64,000 nucleotides of DNA from Microbacterium aerolatum. GTDB taxonomy: Bacteria > Actinomycetota > Actinomycetes > Actinomycetales > Microbacteriaceae. Of this stretch, positions 1-8,896 are shown piece by piece; the first letter of the stretch is position 1; every line of letters starts with the position of its first letter. A program made the position numbers and the translations under genes. The notes under the pieces are model-generated. The model made no database searches. It saw nothing but the letters and a program-made list of their open reading frames with translations, and was not told the DNA's origin. Location: contig NZ_BJUW01000007.1 in assembly GCF_007988825.1 (NCBI RefSeq), positions 115,755 to 179,754 of the forward strand. The letters are read 5' to 3'.

Positions 1-140
1 GTGACCGCGGCCTCGCGCCATCCCACCCGGATCCGCGCGAACAGACGCCCCAGCTCCTGCTCGACCCGGGTGACGGCGTTCTCGAGATCCTGCCCCTCGC
101 CGATGGGGGTGGACGCGGGGTCGGCAGACGAGGCGCTCAT
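1..140 (-). CDS. MarR-family regulator, N-terminal fragment (runs off left edge)
   Basis: Only the first 46 codons lie in the window; the ATG is the complement of 138-140. The fragment has an acidic, Ser/Pro-rich start followed by an amphipathic helix ending in RIRVGWREAA. That stretch closely resembles the N-terminal helix of the next gene (202-657), which has KARSLWKEAA at the same place and is a clear MarR protein. The two are probably tandem paralogues on one strand, 61 bases apart. The winged helix lies outside the window, so the family call rests on the paralogy alone. Confidence 0.6.
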   Translation of the reverse strand, partial: MSASSADPASTPIGEGQDLENAVTRVEQELGRLFARIRVGWREAAV

Positions 141-201
141 GATCGCCAGTGTACGGCGAAGCCCCGCCGTACGATGCGGCGGGGCTCAGGTCTGCTGCCG
201 G

Positions 202-657
202 TCAGAGCTCCGCGATGAGGCGGAACACCTTCGAGGCGGCCTGCATCTCTTCCAGGGTCAGTTCATCGAGGACGCCGCGCAGGCGGCCGGCGTTCTCGCT
301 CTTGAGCCCGTCGAGCGCCTCACAGGCCGCCGGGGTGGCCGTCAGCACGCGCTGACGGCCGTCCTGGTCGTCGGGTCGGGATTCGAGCAGGCCGAGATCC
401 TCCAGCATCCGCACCTGCCGGCTGACCACCGACTTGTCCATCTCGAAGCACTCGGCGAGGCGATGCGCATTCGCGCTCCCCGCGCGGGCGATGAACGTCA
501 GCAGCTTGTAGCCGGAGGGCTGCAGATCGGGATGGATCCGTGCGGCCGCTTCTTTCCAGAGCGACCGAGCCTTCGCGAAGACCAGGTTCAGACGCTCCTG
601 GAACTCCGCGAACGTCTCGTCGACGTCGGCGTACGCAGCGGTCTCGCCGTTGGCCAT
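202..657 (-). CDS. MarR-family transcriptional regulator
   Basis: This 151-residue protein has normal MarR length. A helical N-terminus is followed by a winged helix at about residues 55-110, with the recognition stretch DKSVVSRQVRMLEDLGLLESRPDDQDGR; the R-x-D-x-R wing is typical of the family. A C-terminal dimer helix follows. I chose the ATG at 657 because it lies one base after the stop of the upstream MFS exporter; the frame is open further upstream but would run into that gene. It probably represses the exporter operon and itself by binding the 44-base dyad at 2394-2437. The inducer cannot be read from the sequence. Confidence 0.85.
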   Translation of the reverse strand: MANGETAAYADVDETFAEFQERLNLVFAKARSLWKEAAARIHPDLQPSGYKLLTFIARAGSANAHRLAECFEMDKSVVSRQVRMLEDLGLLESRPDDQDGRQRVLTATPAACEALDGLKSENAGRLRGVLDELTLEEMQAASKVFRLIAEL

Positions 658-658
658 G

Positions 659-2368
659 TCAGCGCTCCGGCTCCGACTCTTCGCGCTCGAGCACCGCCAC
701 GGAGCCGGTCGAGGGCGCCGCGGACTCGCCGTCCACGAGCCGGATGACACCGGTCGACGCTCCCACTTCGGCTTCGGAGACCTCGATGACCGATTCCTCG
801 ACCTGCTCGCGCAGCTCTTCGGCGGCGTTCTTCGTCGACAGCGGCTTGTTCTTGATGAAGGCGATCGCGATGATCCCGATCACGGCGAGCGGGATCGCGA
901 TGATGAACGCGTCAGCGATGCCGTTGCCGTAGGCCGACTCGACGATGGTCCTGATGGTCTCGGGCAGCTCTGCCACCTTGGGCACGTCGCCCGTGGAGAG
1001 GTGCTGCAGAGCCGTGATCTCATCCTGCGTGGTCGGCGTGAAGCCCGCGAGCCCGTCGCTGATGTAGGTGCCCACGCTGGTGGAGAGCAGCGAGCCCATG
1101 ATCGTCACGCCGATGGTGCCGGCGATCGTGCGGAAGAAGTTCACGTTCGAAGACGCAGCACCCAACTGCGTCGGCGAGGTGTCGTTCTGCACGATCAGGG
1201 TGAGGTTCTGCATGACCATGCCGAGGCCGGCGCCGAGAACGAACATGTAGACCGCGACGAGCGGGAACGGGGTGTCGTAGCGCAGGGTCGCCATGAGGGA
1301 GACGCCGATCGTCGCGAGCACGGCGCCTGTCAGCATCCAGCCCTTCCACTTGCCGAACCGGCTCACCAGCTGGCCGATGATGATCGAGGCGCCCATCTGG
1401 CCGACGATCATGGGGATCGTCATCAGGCCGGACTCGGTCGGCGTCGCACCGCGGGCGAGCTGGAAGTACTGGGCGAGGAACACCGAGGTGGCGAACATCG
1501 AGACGCCGATGGCGATCGAGGCGATGACCGAAAGCGTGAAGGTGCGGTTGCGGAAGAGCGACATCGGCACGATCGGTTCCTTGACGAAGAACTCGACCAC
1601 GACGAAGGCGATGATGGCCGCGACGGCGATGGCTCCCAGCATCCAGCTCGTCGCGGAGTCCCACTCGAACTGGCTGCCGCCCATGGACACCCAGATCAGC
1701 AGGGTCGAGACGCCGACGGCGAGCAGAACGATGCCGAAGTAGTCGATCGAGACCTTGGTCCCGCGCTGCGGCTTGGGCAGGTGCAGCGTGAACTGCAGGA
1801 GCACGAGGGCGATGATCGCGAACGGCACGCCGACGAAGAAGTTCGAGCGCCAGCCCCACACGTCGGTGAGGAAACCGCCCAGGAGCGGTCCGCCGATCGT
1901 GCCGAGCGCCATGATGCCGCCGACGACACCCATGTACTTGCCGCGCTCACGGGGCGAGATGATGAGGGCGACGGCGATCATGACCAGCGACATCAGGCCG
2001 CCGACGCCGACGCCCTGGACCACGCGTACGGCGATCAGCATGTTCGTGTCGGTCGAGAAGCCGGCGATCACGGTGCCGACCGTGAACAGGATGAGCGAGA
2101 GCTGCACGAGGATCTTGCGGTCGACCAGGTCGGCGAGCTTGCCCCAGATGGGCGTGGACACCGCGGTCGCGAGAAGGCTGGCGGTGATGACCCAGGTGTA
2201 CTGCGACTGCGTGCCGCCGAGGTCGGCGATGATGACCGGCATCGAGGTCGATACGACCGTGCCGGAGAGGACCGCGACGAACATGCCGACGATGAGGCCG
2301 GAGATCGCGGTGAAGACCTCGCGGGCCGAGCGCGTGGCTTCGGTCGCGGGTGAGGTGTTGGTTGTCAA
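659..2368 (-). CDS. MFS drug/metabolite exporter, DHA2 (14-segment) type
   Basis: This 569-residue membrane protein has about 14 hydrophobic segments. The MFS loop GKLADLVDRK lies after segment 2, and the antiporter-type motif GPLLGGFLTDVWGWR lies near segment 5, which places it with the DHA2 EmrB/QacA proton-drug antiporters. The C-terminus is a long acidic cytoplasmic tail. The start is a TTG at 2368, preceded by AGGAG about ten bases upstream; no ATG fits better. It is the first gene of a two-gene unit with the MarR regulator that follows one base later, the classic arrangement of a self-regulated efflux operon. The substrate is unknown. Confidence 0.88.
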   Translation of the reverse strand: MTTNTSPATEATRSAREVFTAISGLIVGMFVAVLSGTVVSTSMPVIIADLGGTQSQYTWVITASLLATAVSTPIWGKLADLVDRKILVQLSLILFTVGTVIAGFSTDTNMLIAVRVVQGVGVGGLMSLVMIAVALIISPRERGKYMGVVGGIMALGTIGGPLLGGFLTDVWGWRSNFFVGVPFAIIALVLLQFTLHLPKPQRGTKVSIDYFGIVLLAVGVSTLLIWVSMGGSQFEWDSATSWMLGAIAVAAIIAFVVVEFFVKEPIVPMSLFRNRTFTLSVIASIAIGVSMFATSVFLAQYFQLARGATPTESGLMTIPMIVGQMGASIIIGQLVSRFGKWKGWMLTGAVLATIGVSLMATLRYDTPFPLVAVYMFVLGAGLGMVMQNLTLIVQNDTSPTQLGAASSNVNFFRTIAGTIGVTIMGSLLSTSVGTYISDGLAGFTPTTQDEITALQHLSTGDVPKVAELPETIRTIVESAYGNGIADAFIIAIPLAVIGIIAIAFIKNKPLSTKNAAEELREQVEESVIEVSEAEVGASTGVIRLVDGESAAPSTGSVAVLEREESEPER

Positions 2369-2393
2369 AGTGGGGTTGCTCCTGCGTCAGAAA

Positions 2394-2437
2394 GTTGATC
2401 TGAAGCAACTATACGCCTATGGTTGCTGAGCATCAAC
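2394..2437 (-). promoter_or_regulatory. Promoter and MarR-type operator of the exporter operon
   Basis: On the minus strand TTGATG (complement of 2431-2436) and TATAGT (complement of 2408-2413) are 17 bases apart, a good -35/-10 pair. They lie inside a dyad with two nested pairs of arms on one centre (2415.5): AGCAACTATA/TATGGTTGCT, 9 of 10 matching, and an outer exact pair GTTGAT/ATCAAC. An extra half site GAGCAACTAT lies at 2448-2457. Binding here would cover the whole promoter. That MarR is the binder is inference from adjacency. Confidence 0.75.
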
Positions 2438-2462
2438 TGTCGCACTTGAGCAACTATCCGAG

Positions 2463-4112
2463 TCAGACCGTGCGACCCGCCTCGATTCTCACGACCCGAT
2501 CGACGGTCCCCTCCGGCGGGGCGACGTGCGAGATGAGCAGCACGGACTGCCCGGTGGCCGCAGTGAGCAGGTCGCGCAGCAGCGCATCGGATGCCTCGGG
2601 ATCGACGCCGGCGGTCGGCTCGTCCAGCACGAGCACCGGGAACCCGCGCAGCAGCGCCCTCGCCAGCGCGAGCCGCTGAGCCTGACCGCCCGACACGAGC
2701 GCGCCGCGGTCGCCGACCCGCGCGTCCAGCCCGCCGCGCTCGCGCACCCAGGCGCCGAGGCCCACGCGATCGAGCACGCCCCGCAGGTCGTCGTCGCTCG
2801 CGGTGTCGCGCGCGAACAGCAGGTTCTGCCGGATGTCCTCGTCGAAGAGCTGCGGATGCTGTTCGCACAGCCCGATCGTGCGTCGCAGTGCCGGCCCGCT
2901 GAGGGTCGCGGCATCCGTCCCGCCGATCGTGAACTCGCCCTCGGCGCGGAGGAACCCGACCAGCACGGAGGCGAGCGAGCTCTTGCCTGCGCCGCTCGGG
3001 CCGGACACCAGCACGCGCTCCCCCGGCGCGAGATCGAGCGAGACGCCGCGCAGGGCCGGCGCACCGCCGGGCCAAGTGGCGCGGACGTCGCGGAGGCGCA
3101 GAGCCGTTCCGTCCGGGTCATCGTCGGTGCCGGCATCCGCTCGCAGCTCTTCGGGCACCGACGCCGGCAGCACGTCGACGACGCGCTCGGCGCTCGCGCG
3201 CACGCTCCGCCAGGATGCCGCGGCGACCGGCACCGCGCCGAACACCTCGAACACGACCATCGGCACGAGGACGACGACAGCCAGCCAAGGTCCGTCGATC
3301 GCGCCGGTGGCGAGCCCAGGGGATGCCGCGGCCACCGCCCACGCCGATGCCACTCCCGCCAGCACGGACACGACACCGGCAGCGACCGCCTGCGCCAGCG
3401 ACGCGCGCGTCACGGTGCGCCGGACGTTCGCGTCTGCGCGCTCGATGCGCTCGCGCGCCGCAGGCTCGGCGCCGTACGCGAGCAGGACGTCGAGGCTGCC
3501 GAAGTAGTCGACGAGGGATGCCGAGAGCTCGGCGCGTTCGTGTGACACCTGTGCTTCGGCGCGCGCGCCGAAGACCCAGCCGAGGCCGATCGCGACGAGC
3601 GACGCGACGAGGAGGCACACCACGAGGGTGAGGGCGGCCGGCGGGGAGATCACGGCGACGAAGCCGACCGCGCCGATCGCGACGACACCGGCGACCGCGA
3701 GCGGCTGCACGACGCGCAGCGGCAGGTTCTGCAGGTTCTCGACGTCGTCGACGAGCGCGGAGAGCACCTGCCCGCGGTCGGTGCGTCCGAGCCCGGCCGG
3801 CGACAGCGGGATGAGCCTGCGCACCATGTCCGAGCGGGTCGCGGCGAGCTGGCGGAGCGCCGCGTCGTGCCCCGACAGCCGCTCCAGGTAGCGGAACACC
3901 GCTCGCGACACCGCGAAGAACCGCACTCCGACGACCGCGACCGACAGCGGCACGAGCGAGTCGACGATCGAGGCGCTGACGATCAACCAGCCGCTGACCG
4001 CGAGCAGCGACACCGCGGCGGCGGCCGAGAAGACTCCCCAGATGAGCCCCGGGAGGAAGCGACGGATCGGCGGCTGCGCGAGCCGGAGGATGTCGCGGAC
4101 GCTGCCGCTCAT
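2463..4112 (-). CDS. cydC: Cytochrome bd assembly ABC exporter, CydC subunit
   Basis: This 549-residue half-transporter has an N-terminal six-segment ABC exporter domain (about 1-310) and a C-terminal ATPase. The ATPase shows Walker A GPSGAGKSS, signature LVSGGQAQR and Walker B VLVLDEPTAG. With CydD it forms the heterodimer that exports thiols or heme-related reductant needed to mature cytochrome bd. The ATG at 4112 overlaps the cydD stop in ATGA, so translation is coupled. It is the last gene of the cyd operon. The frame is open far upstream, but that extension is shadow sequence inside cydD. Confidence 0.93.
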   Translation of the reverse strand: MSGSVRDILRLAQPPIRRFLPGLIWGVFSAAAAVSLLAVSGWLIVSASIVDSLVPLSVAVVGVRFFAVSRAVFRYLERLSGHDAALRQLAATRSDMVRRLIPLSPAGLGRTDRGQVLSALVDDVENLQNLPLRVVQPLAVAGVVAIGAVGFVAVISPPAALTLVVCLLVASLVAIGLGWVFGARAEAQVSHERAELSASLVDYFGSLDVLLAYGAEPAARERIERADANVRRTVTRASLAQAVAAGVVSVLAGVASAWAVAAASPGLATGAIDGPWLAVVVLVPMVVFEVFGAVPVAAASWRSVRASAERVVDVLPASVPEELRADAGTDDDPDGTALRLRDVRATWPGGAPALRGVSLDLAPGERVLVSGPSGAGKSSLASVLVGFLRAEGEFTIGGTDAATLSGPALRRTIGLCEQHPQLFDEDIRQNLLFARDTASDDDLRGVLDRVGLGAWVRERGGLDARVGDRGALVSGGQAQRLALARALLRGFPVLVLDEPTAGVDPEASDALLRDLLTAATGQSVLLISHVAPPEGTVDRVVRIEAGRTV

Positions 4113-5749
4113 GCGAACACCCCCAGGGTGACCACGCGATCGGCGACCTCGCGCGCGGTGCGGCGATGCGAGACGAGCAGGATCGTCGCGCCGGCATCCG
4201 CCCGGGCCCGCAGCGTCGCCCACAGGCGCTGCTCGGTCTCGGCATCCAGAGCGCTCGACGGCTCGTCGAGGACGAGTACGCGGTCTGGGCCGGCGGCGTG
4301 GCGGTAGAGCGCGCGGGCCACGGCGACGCGCTGCGCCTGGCCGCCGGAGAGTCCGCTGCCCTGCACTCCGAGCTCCTGCGCGGGGTCGAGGTCTTCGGCG
4401 CAGGCGGCGTCGAGGGCGCGGCGGACGGCCGCATCGTCGGTGGTACCACCGAGGGAGACGTTCTCCGCGATGGTGCCGCGGATGAGGCCGGGAGCCTGGC
4501 CTGCCCACGCGAGCCAGTCGGCGGGGGCGAGTTCGCGGACGTCCGTGCCCTCGAATGCGGCTATGCCTTCGAACGCCGCGGCTCTCCGGAGGGCGGCGAT
4601 GAGGCTCGACTTTCCGGAGCCGCTCGACCCCTCGATCAGGGTGATGGTGCCGGGAGATGCCGTGAACGAGACCGGAGGGAGGTCGCGGACGCGGAGGTCC
4701 GCCACGCACAACTCAGGAGGATCGGCGGCTGCCGACCGGTCCGGAGCCGAGAAGTCGGTGTTCTGCGGAAAAACTCCGGAGTTGTGCGGGGCAGGGGATG
4801 ACGCCTCCGCCTCATCAAGCACCTCGAAGATGTCTTCGGTCGCGGCGACTCCCTCTGACGCGGCGTGGAACTGCACGCCGACCTGCCGGATCGGCAGAAA
4901 TGCCTCCGGCGCGAGCAGCAGGACGAACAGCCCCACCTCGAGCGACAGCTCCCCCGCGAGCAGCCGGAACCCGACCGCGATCGCGATGAGCGCGACCGCG
5001 AGCGACGAGAGCAGCTCCATCGCGAAGCCCGACAGGAACGAGAACCGCAGCACCTTCATGGTCTCCCGGCGGTACCGGTCGGCCGTCGCCTCGATCTGCG
5101 AAGCCGCCCGCCGCTCGCGCCCGAACAGCCGCAGCGTCGCGAGCCCCTGCACGGTGTCGGCGAATCGCGCCGCCAGGTGCTGCAGCGTCTGCCACTGCTT
5201 GCGCTGCACGGTCCTGGTCGCGATGCCGATCAGGATCATGAAGATCGGGATCAGCGGCAGCGTGATCACCGCGGTCAATCCACTCGGCCAGTCCTGCCAC
5301 CACATCACCACGACGATCACCGGCGTCGCGATGACGGTCAGCACCAGCTGCGGCAGGTACTTCGCGAAGTACTGGTCCAGTGCCTCGAGTCCGTGACCTG
5401 CCGTGACCGCGAGTGAGGCCTGATTCCGCGTCGCCAGCCAGCCGGGGCCCAGGCGACCGATGGCCCTGATCAGCGCTCCGCGCAGTTGCGTGCCGGTCTT
5501 CGCCGCGGCCCGCATCCCCGCGAAGTCGGATGCCGCGATCAGCACTCCGCGCAGCAGCGCTAGGCCGAGCATCCACATCAGGGAAGAAATCACGGACCTT
5601 CCGGCGAGAGCGCCGGTGACGGCATCCGTCAGGAACCAGGCGAAGGCGATCACCACCGCGGTCTGGAGCACGCCGAGCGCTGCGGCGAGGACGAAGAATC
5701 CTCGCGCAGCGCCGGCGTACTTCAGCAGACGCGGATCGACGGGCTTCAC
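4109..5749 (-). CDS. cydD: Cytochrome bd assembly ABC exporter, CydD subunit
   Basis: This 546-residue ABC exporter half has membrane segments in about residues 15-300, then an ATPase with Walker A EGSSGSGKSS, signature GLSGGQAQR and Walker B VLVLDEPSSALD. It pairs with CydC, encoded next, in maturing cytochrome bd. I chose the GTG at 5749 because it overlaps the cydB stop in GTGA; the 37 codons open upstream of it lie inside cydB. A Ser/Pro-rich linker with PHNSGVFPQNTDFS lies between the two domains and looks lineage-specific. Confidence 0.93.
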   Translation of the reverse strand: MKPVDPRLLKYAGAARGFFVLAAALGVLQTAVVIAFAWFLTDAVTGALAGRSVISSLMWMLGLALLRGVLIAASDFAGMRAAAKTGTQLRGALIRAIGRLGPGWLATRNQASLAVTAGHGLEALDQYFAKYLPQLVLTVIATPVIVVVMWWQDWPSGLTAVITLPLIPIFMILIGIATRTVQRKQWQTLQHLAARFADTVQGLATLRLFGRERRAASQIEATADRYRRETMKVLRFSFLSGFAMELLSSLAVALIAIAVGFRLLAGELSLEVGLFVLLLAPEAFLPIRQVGVQFHAASEGVAATEDIFEVLDEAEASSPAPHNSGVFPQNTDFSAPDRSAAADPPELCVADLRVRDLPPVSFTASPGTITLIEGSSGSGKSSLIAALRRAAAFEGIAAFEGTDVRELAPADWLAWAGQAPGLIRGTIAENVSLGGTTDDAAVRRALDAACAEDLDPAQELGVQGSGLSGGQAQRVAVARALYRHAAGPDRVLVLDEPSSALDAETEQRLWATLRARADAGATILLVSHRRTAREVADRVVTLGVFA

Positions 5750-6756
5750 GCGTGAACCGGAGCTCCTTCGATCGATGCGCGGGTGACGCGCTTGCGGAAG
5801 ATCCAGTACGTCCACCCCTGGTAGAGCAGCACCAGCGGCAGGGCGACCAGGGCCGTCCACGTCATGATCTGCAGCGTGTACTCCGTGCTCGACGCGTTCT
5901 CGATCGTGAGGCTGAAGGCCAGGTCGATCGTCGAGGGCAACACGTTCGGGAAGAGGGCGGCGAACAGCGTCACCACGGCGAACAGCGTCGTCGCGGCGCC
6001 GAACACGAACGCCCAGCCCTCACGATCGCGCATGTTCGCCACCAGCGACAGCACCAGCGACACCGCGGCGAGCGCCGCGAGAGCCAGCACGACGATCGAG
6101 AAGTGCGCCGCGACCGTCCAGATCAGGAACACCGCAGCCACCACGAGCGTGATCAGCCCGGCGCGGAGCGCCAGCCGGCGAGCATCCGAACGCAGCTGCC
6201 CGTCGGTCTTCAGCGCGACGAAGGTGACACCGTGCGTGAAGAACAGCAGCAGCGTCGTCAGGCCGCCGAGCAGGCCGTAGGGGTTCAGCAGGTCGAACAC
6301 CGTGCCGACGTACACGTGCCGCTCGTCGAGCGCGACGCCCTGGATGATGTTCGCGAACGCGACGCCCCACAGGAATGCGGGAACCGCCGAGCCGATGATG
6401 ATCATCCGGTCGAACCCCGCCTTCCACTTCTCGGTCTTGCCCTGGTGACGGTATTCGAACGAGACGCCGCGCATGATGAGCGTGAGCAGGATCACCAGCA
6501 GCGGCAGGTAGAAGCCGCTGAACAGCGACGCGTACCACTCCGGGAACGAGGCGAACAGGCAGGCCCCTGCGACGATGAGCCAGGTCTCGTTGAGATCCCA
6601 GACCGGTCCGATCGTGTTGATGATCTGGCGGCGGGAGACGTCATCCTTGCCGAGGAAGGGCAGCGACATGCCGACGCCGAAGTCGAACCCGTCGAGCACG
6701 AAGTAGCCGACGAACAGGAAGGCGATGATTCCGAACCAGAGCGTTGCGAGATCCAT
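5746..6756 (-). CDS. cydB: Cytochrome bd ubiquinol/menaquinol oxidase subunit II
   Basis: This 336-residue, very hydrophobic protein has about eight or nine segments. It starts MDLATLWFGIIAFLFVGYFV and includes the conserved GFDFGVGMSLPF stretch and the WDLNETWLIVAGACLFASFP block found in all CydB proteins. CydB packs against CydA and gives the oxidase its structural half; the enzyme reduces oxygen at low concentration without pumping protons. It starts 15 bases after the cydA stop and overlaps cydD. Confidence 0.96.
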   Translation of the reverse strand: MDLATLWFGIIAFLFVGYFVLDGFDFGVGMSLPFLGKDDVSRRQIINTIGPVWDLNETWLIVAGACLFASFPEWYASLFSGFYLPLLVILLTLIMRGVSFEYRHQGKTEKWKAGFDRMIIIGSAVPAFLWGVAFANIIQGVALDERHVYVGTVFDLLNPYGLLGGLTTLLLFFTHGVTFVALKTDGQLRSDARRLALRAGLITLVVAAVFLIWTVAAHFSIVVLALAALAAVSLVLSLVANMRDREGWAFVFGAATTLFAVVTLFAALFPNVLPSTIDLAFSLTIENASSTEYTLQIMTWTALVALPLVLLYQGWTYWIFRKRVTRASIEGAPVHA

Positions 6757-6771
6757 TTGGCTTCCTTCCGA

Positions 6772-8184
6772 TCAGTAGACGACCGACGGCGCGGGCGCCG
6801 CCTCGTCGTGGGTCTCGGTGGTGTCCGGCCCCTTCTGGGCCGCCTTGACGATGAGCCGGATCTCGACCACAGCGAGTGCGGCGTAGATCGCCGTGAACGC
6901 GATCAGCGAGATCAGGACCTCGAGCCCGGACGTGCCAGGCGAGACGCCGTCACGGGTGCTCATGAGCCCGAACACGATCCACGGCTGGCGTCCCATCTCG
7001 GTGAACACCCATCCGACGATGTTGGCGAACAGGGCGAGCGGATACGACCAGATCGCGATCTTCCACATCCATTTAGCGACCGGCTTCTTCGCGTTCTTGC
7101 GCGTGACCCACAGCCCCACGAGCGCGATGAAGGCGTGCAGCATGCCCAGGCCGATCATCCAGCGGAACGACCAGTAGGTGATCCAGAGCACCGGCGCGAA
7201 GTTGTCGATGCCGAGGTCGGCGAACTGCACCGCGTACTCGGCGTTCAGGTCGTTGATGCCGTGCACGCAGGCGTCGAGCGTGTGCGTCGACAGCAGTGAA
7301 AGCAGGTACGGCACGCGGATCGAGAACAGCTCGGACGAGCCGTCGGGAGTGCCGAGCGTGAACAGGCTGAACGAGGCATCCGCCCCGCAGACCGTGTCGA
7401 ATGTCGCCTCTGCCGCCGCCATCTTCATCGGCTGCGCGGCGTACATCGCGAGTCCCAACTGGTCGCCGGTGAGGGCGACGCCGGCGGTGGAGACGAGCAT
7501 CGCCCACAGGCCGAACTTCAGCGAGACGTGCATCGTCTCGAGGTGCTGGCCGCGGTAGAGGTGCCAGGCCGACACCGAGATGATGACACCGGCGGCGAAC
7601 ATGAACGCGCCGAAGATCGTGTGCGGGAAGGCGGCGAGCGCGACCGGGTTCGTCAGGAGCGCCCAGAAGTCGACGAGCTCGGCGCGGTTGGTGGCGGGGT
7701 TGTACTCGTAGCCGACCGGGTTCTGCATGAAGGCGTTGGCGGCGATGATGAAGTACGCCGACATGATGCTGCCGATCGCGACGAACCAGATGCTCATCAG
7801 GTGGAGCTTGCGGGGCATCTTGTCCCACCCGAAGATCCAGACCCCGATGAAGGTCGCCTCGAAGAAGAACGCCAGCAGCCCCTCGAAGGCGAGCGGGGCA
7901 CCGAACACGTCGCCGACGAAGCGGGAGTAGTCCGACCAGTTCATGCCGAACTGGAACTCCTGCACGATGCCGGTCACGACGCCCATGGCGAAGTTGATCA
8001 GGAAGATCTTGCCGAAGAACCGGGTCAGGTGCAGGTAGTGCACCTTCGCGGTGCGCACCCACGCGGTCTGGAAAATCGCCGCGGCGAGCGCCATGCCGAT
8101 CGTCAGCGGAACGAACAGGTAGTGGTAGACGGTCGTGAGACCGAACTGCCATCTGGCCAGCGCAAGTGGATCGAGCCACTCCAT
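6772..8184 (-). CDS. cydA: Cytochrome bd ubiquinol/menaquinol oxidase subunit I
   Basis: This 470-residue protein is the heme-bearing subunit of cytochrome bd. The axial histidine for heme b595 is at about residue 21 in TTVYHYLFVPLTIG. A second conserved histidine is in AAFPHTIFGAFMFAAG, and the GRQPWIVFG block is near the C-terminus. The length suits the short Q-loop class common in Gram-positives. A GTG directly precedes the chosen ATG; the GAGGGAG Shine-Dalgarno sits seven bases from the ATG and four from the GTG, favouring the ATG. It follows the regulator gene after 27 bases. Confidence 0.96.
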   Translation of the reverse strand: MEWLDPLALARWQFGLTTVYHYLFVPLTIGMALAAAIFQTAWVRTAKVHYLHLTRFFGKIFLINFAMGVVTGIVQEFQFGMNWSDYSRFVGDVFGAPLAFEGLLAFFFEATFIGVWIFGWDKMPRKLHLMSIWFVAIGSIMSAYFIIAANAFMQNPVGYEYNPATNRAELVDFWALLTNPVALAAFPHTIFGAFMFAAGVIISVSAWHLYRGQHLETMHVSLKFGLWAMLVSTAGVALTGDQLGLAMYAAQPMKMAAAEATFDTVCGADASFSLFTLGTPDGSSELFSIRVPYLLSLLSTHTLDACVHGINDLNAEYAVQFADLGIDNFAPVLWITYWSFRWMIGLGMLHAFIALVGLWVTRKNAKKPVAKWMWKIAIWSYPLALFANIVGWVFTEMGRQPWIVFGLMSTRDGVSPGTSGLEVLISLIAFTAIYAALAVVEIRLIVKAAQKGPDTTETHDEAAPAPSVVY

Positions 8185-8211
8185 CACGAGACTCCCTCTC
8201 TCCAGCGACCG

Positions 8212-8829
8212 TCAGGCCGCAGAATCCGTCAGCTGGACGATGCATTCCTCGGGCAGCGCGGGGTCGCGCACGAAAGCGGCGGCGAGCGGGCCTCCGGCCT
8301 GAGTGAGCACCCCCTGCATGAGACCGAGGTGCACCTGGCACAGCACTGGGCGATCCTTCGATCGCGCCGCGGCGTGCGGGCACGGCGTGAGGTCCACGGT
8401 GAGCTGCCGGTCGTCGACGACGGGCTCGAATCCGCTCTCCTCGAGGTGTTCGATGAGGGCATCGAGCTGATAGGTGGCCGGGCGACCCAGATCGGATTCC
8501 GTGACGGGAAGCGCCCGGCGCATGAGGTCGCCGCGGCGGGCGGCCGCCGTGACCTTGTCGCGGGCCACAGGGCTGGATGCTTCCGGCGCTCCGGTGGCCG
8601 CGCTGTAGAGCGTGCGCGGTCGACCGCGAGTGGTGCGGCGCTCGGTGGCCTGGATGACGTAGCCGCCGTCGATGAGACGCTGCAGGTGCTCGCGCACGGT
8701 GTTCTGGTGGAGGCCGGTGGCATCGCAGATGTCGGCGATCGTGCGCGGGGACTGCGACTGGACCAGATGCAGGATCTGCACCCGGGAGAACGTTGAGATC
8801 GGCCCGCAGACGAGCCCGCCGTTGGCCAT
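8212..8829 (-). CDS. HTH regulator with C-terminal cysteines, first gene of the cyd operon
   Basis: This 205-residue protein has an N-terminal winged helix at about residues 10-75, with DATGLHQNTVREHLQRL as the recognition region. A C-terminal sensor domain carries C150-P-H, C164-x2-H and C196. That spacing resembles the SufR/DeoR-like actinobacterial regulators whose cysteines bind an iron-sulfur cluster. It is the leading gene of cydABDC, 27 bases upstream of cydA, so a role in tuning bd oxidase to oxygen or redox state is likely. That a cluster is bound is inference. A -10-like AATAAT lies six bases before the ATG, suggesting a leaderless message. Confidence 0.82.
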   Translation of the reverse strand: MANGGLVCGPISTFSRVQILHLVQSQSPRTIADICDATGLHQNTVREHLQRLIDGGYVIQATERRTTRGRPRTLYSAATGAPEASSPVARDKVTAAARRGDLMRRALPVTESDLGRPATYQLDALIEHLEESGFEPVVDDRQLTVDLTPCPHAAARSKDRPVLCQVHLGLMQGVLTQAGGPLAAAFVRDPALPEECIVQLTDSAA

Positions 8830-8835
8830 GTATCC

Positions 8836-8858
8836 ATTATTTCGAGCCCCTGATCAGG
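8836..8858 (-). promoter_or_regulatory. Probable promoter of the cyd operon with a palindrome
   Basis: AATAAT (complement of 8836-8841) lies exactly six bases before the regulator ATG, the leaderless spacing seen many times in this window. A perfect 10-base palindrome CCTGATCAGG at 8849-8858 sits just upstream of it, where a repressor would block polymerase. The -35 is weak (TTCGCC, about 18 bases away). Confidence 0.4.
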
Positions 8859-8881
8859 CGGCGAATTCTGGGCCGTGAATA

Positions 8882-8896
8882 ATCGCTTTTCGCGAT
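8882..8896. promoter_or_regulatory. Inverted repeat between cyd operon and mogA
   Basis: ATCGCTTTTCGCGAT has perfect 5-base arms. The related motif TATCGCGA occurs again at 8961-8968 and as CATCGCGA at 8952-8959, so the mogA/cyd intergenic region holds three copies of one core. This could be an operator shared by the divergent units, but the binder is unknown. Confidence 0.3.

Noticed and set aside
650..2353. Long open frame antisense to the DHA2 exporter
   Set aside because: Its product is His/Asp/Arg-rich without domain structure, and the opposite strand encodes a clear transporter; it is a product of GC-rich codon third positions.
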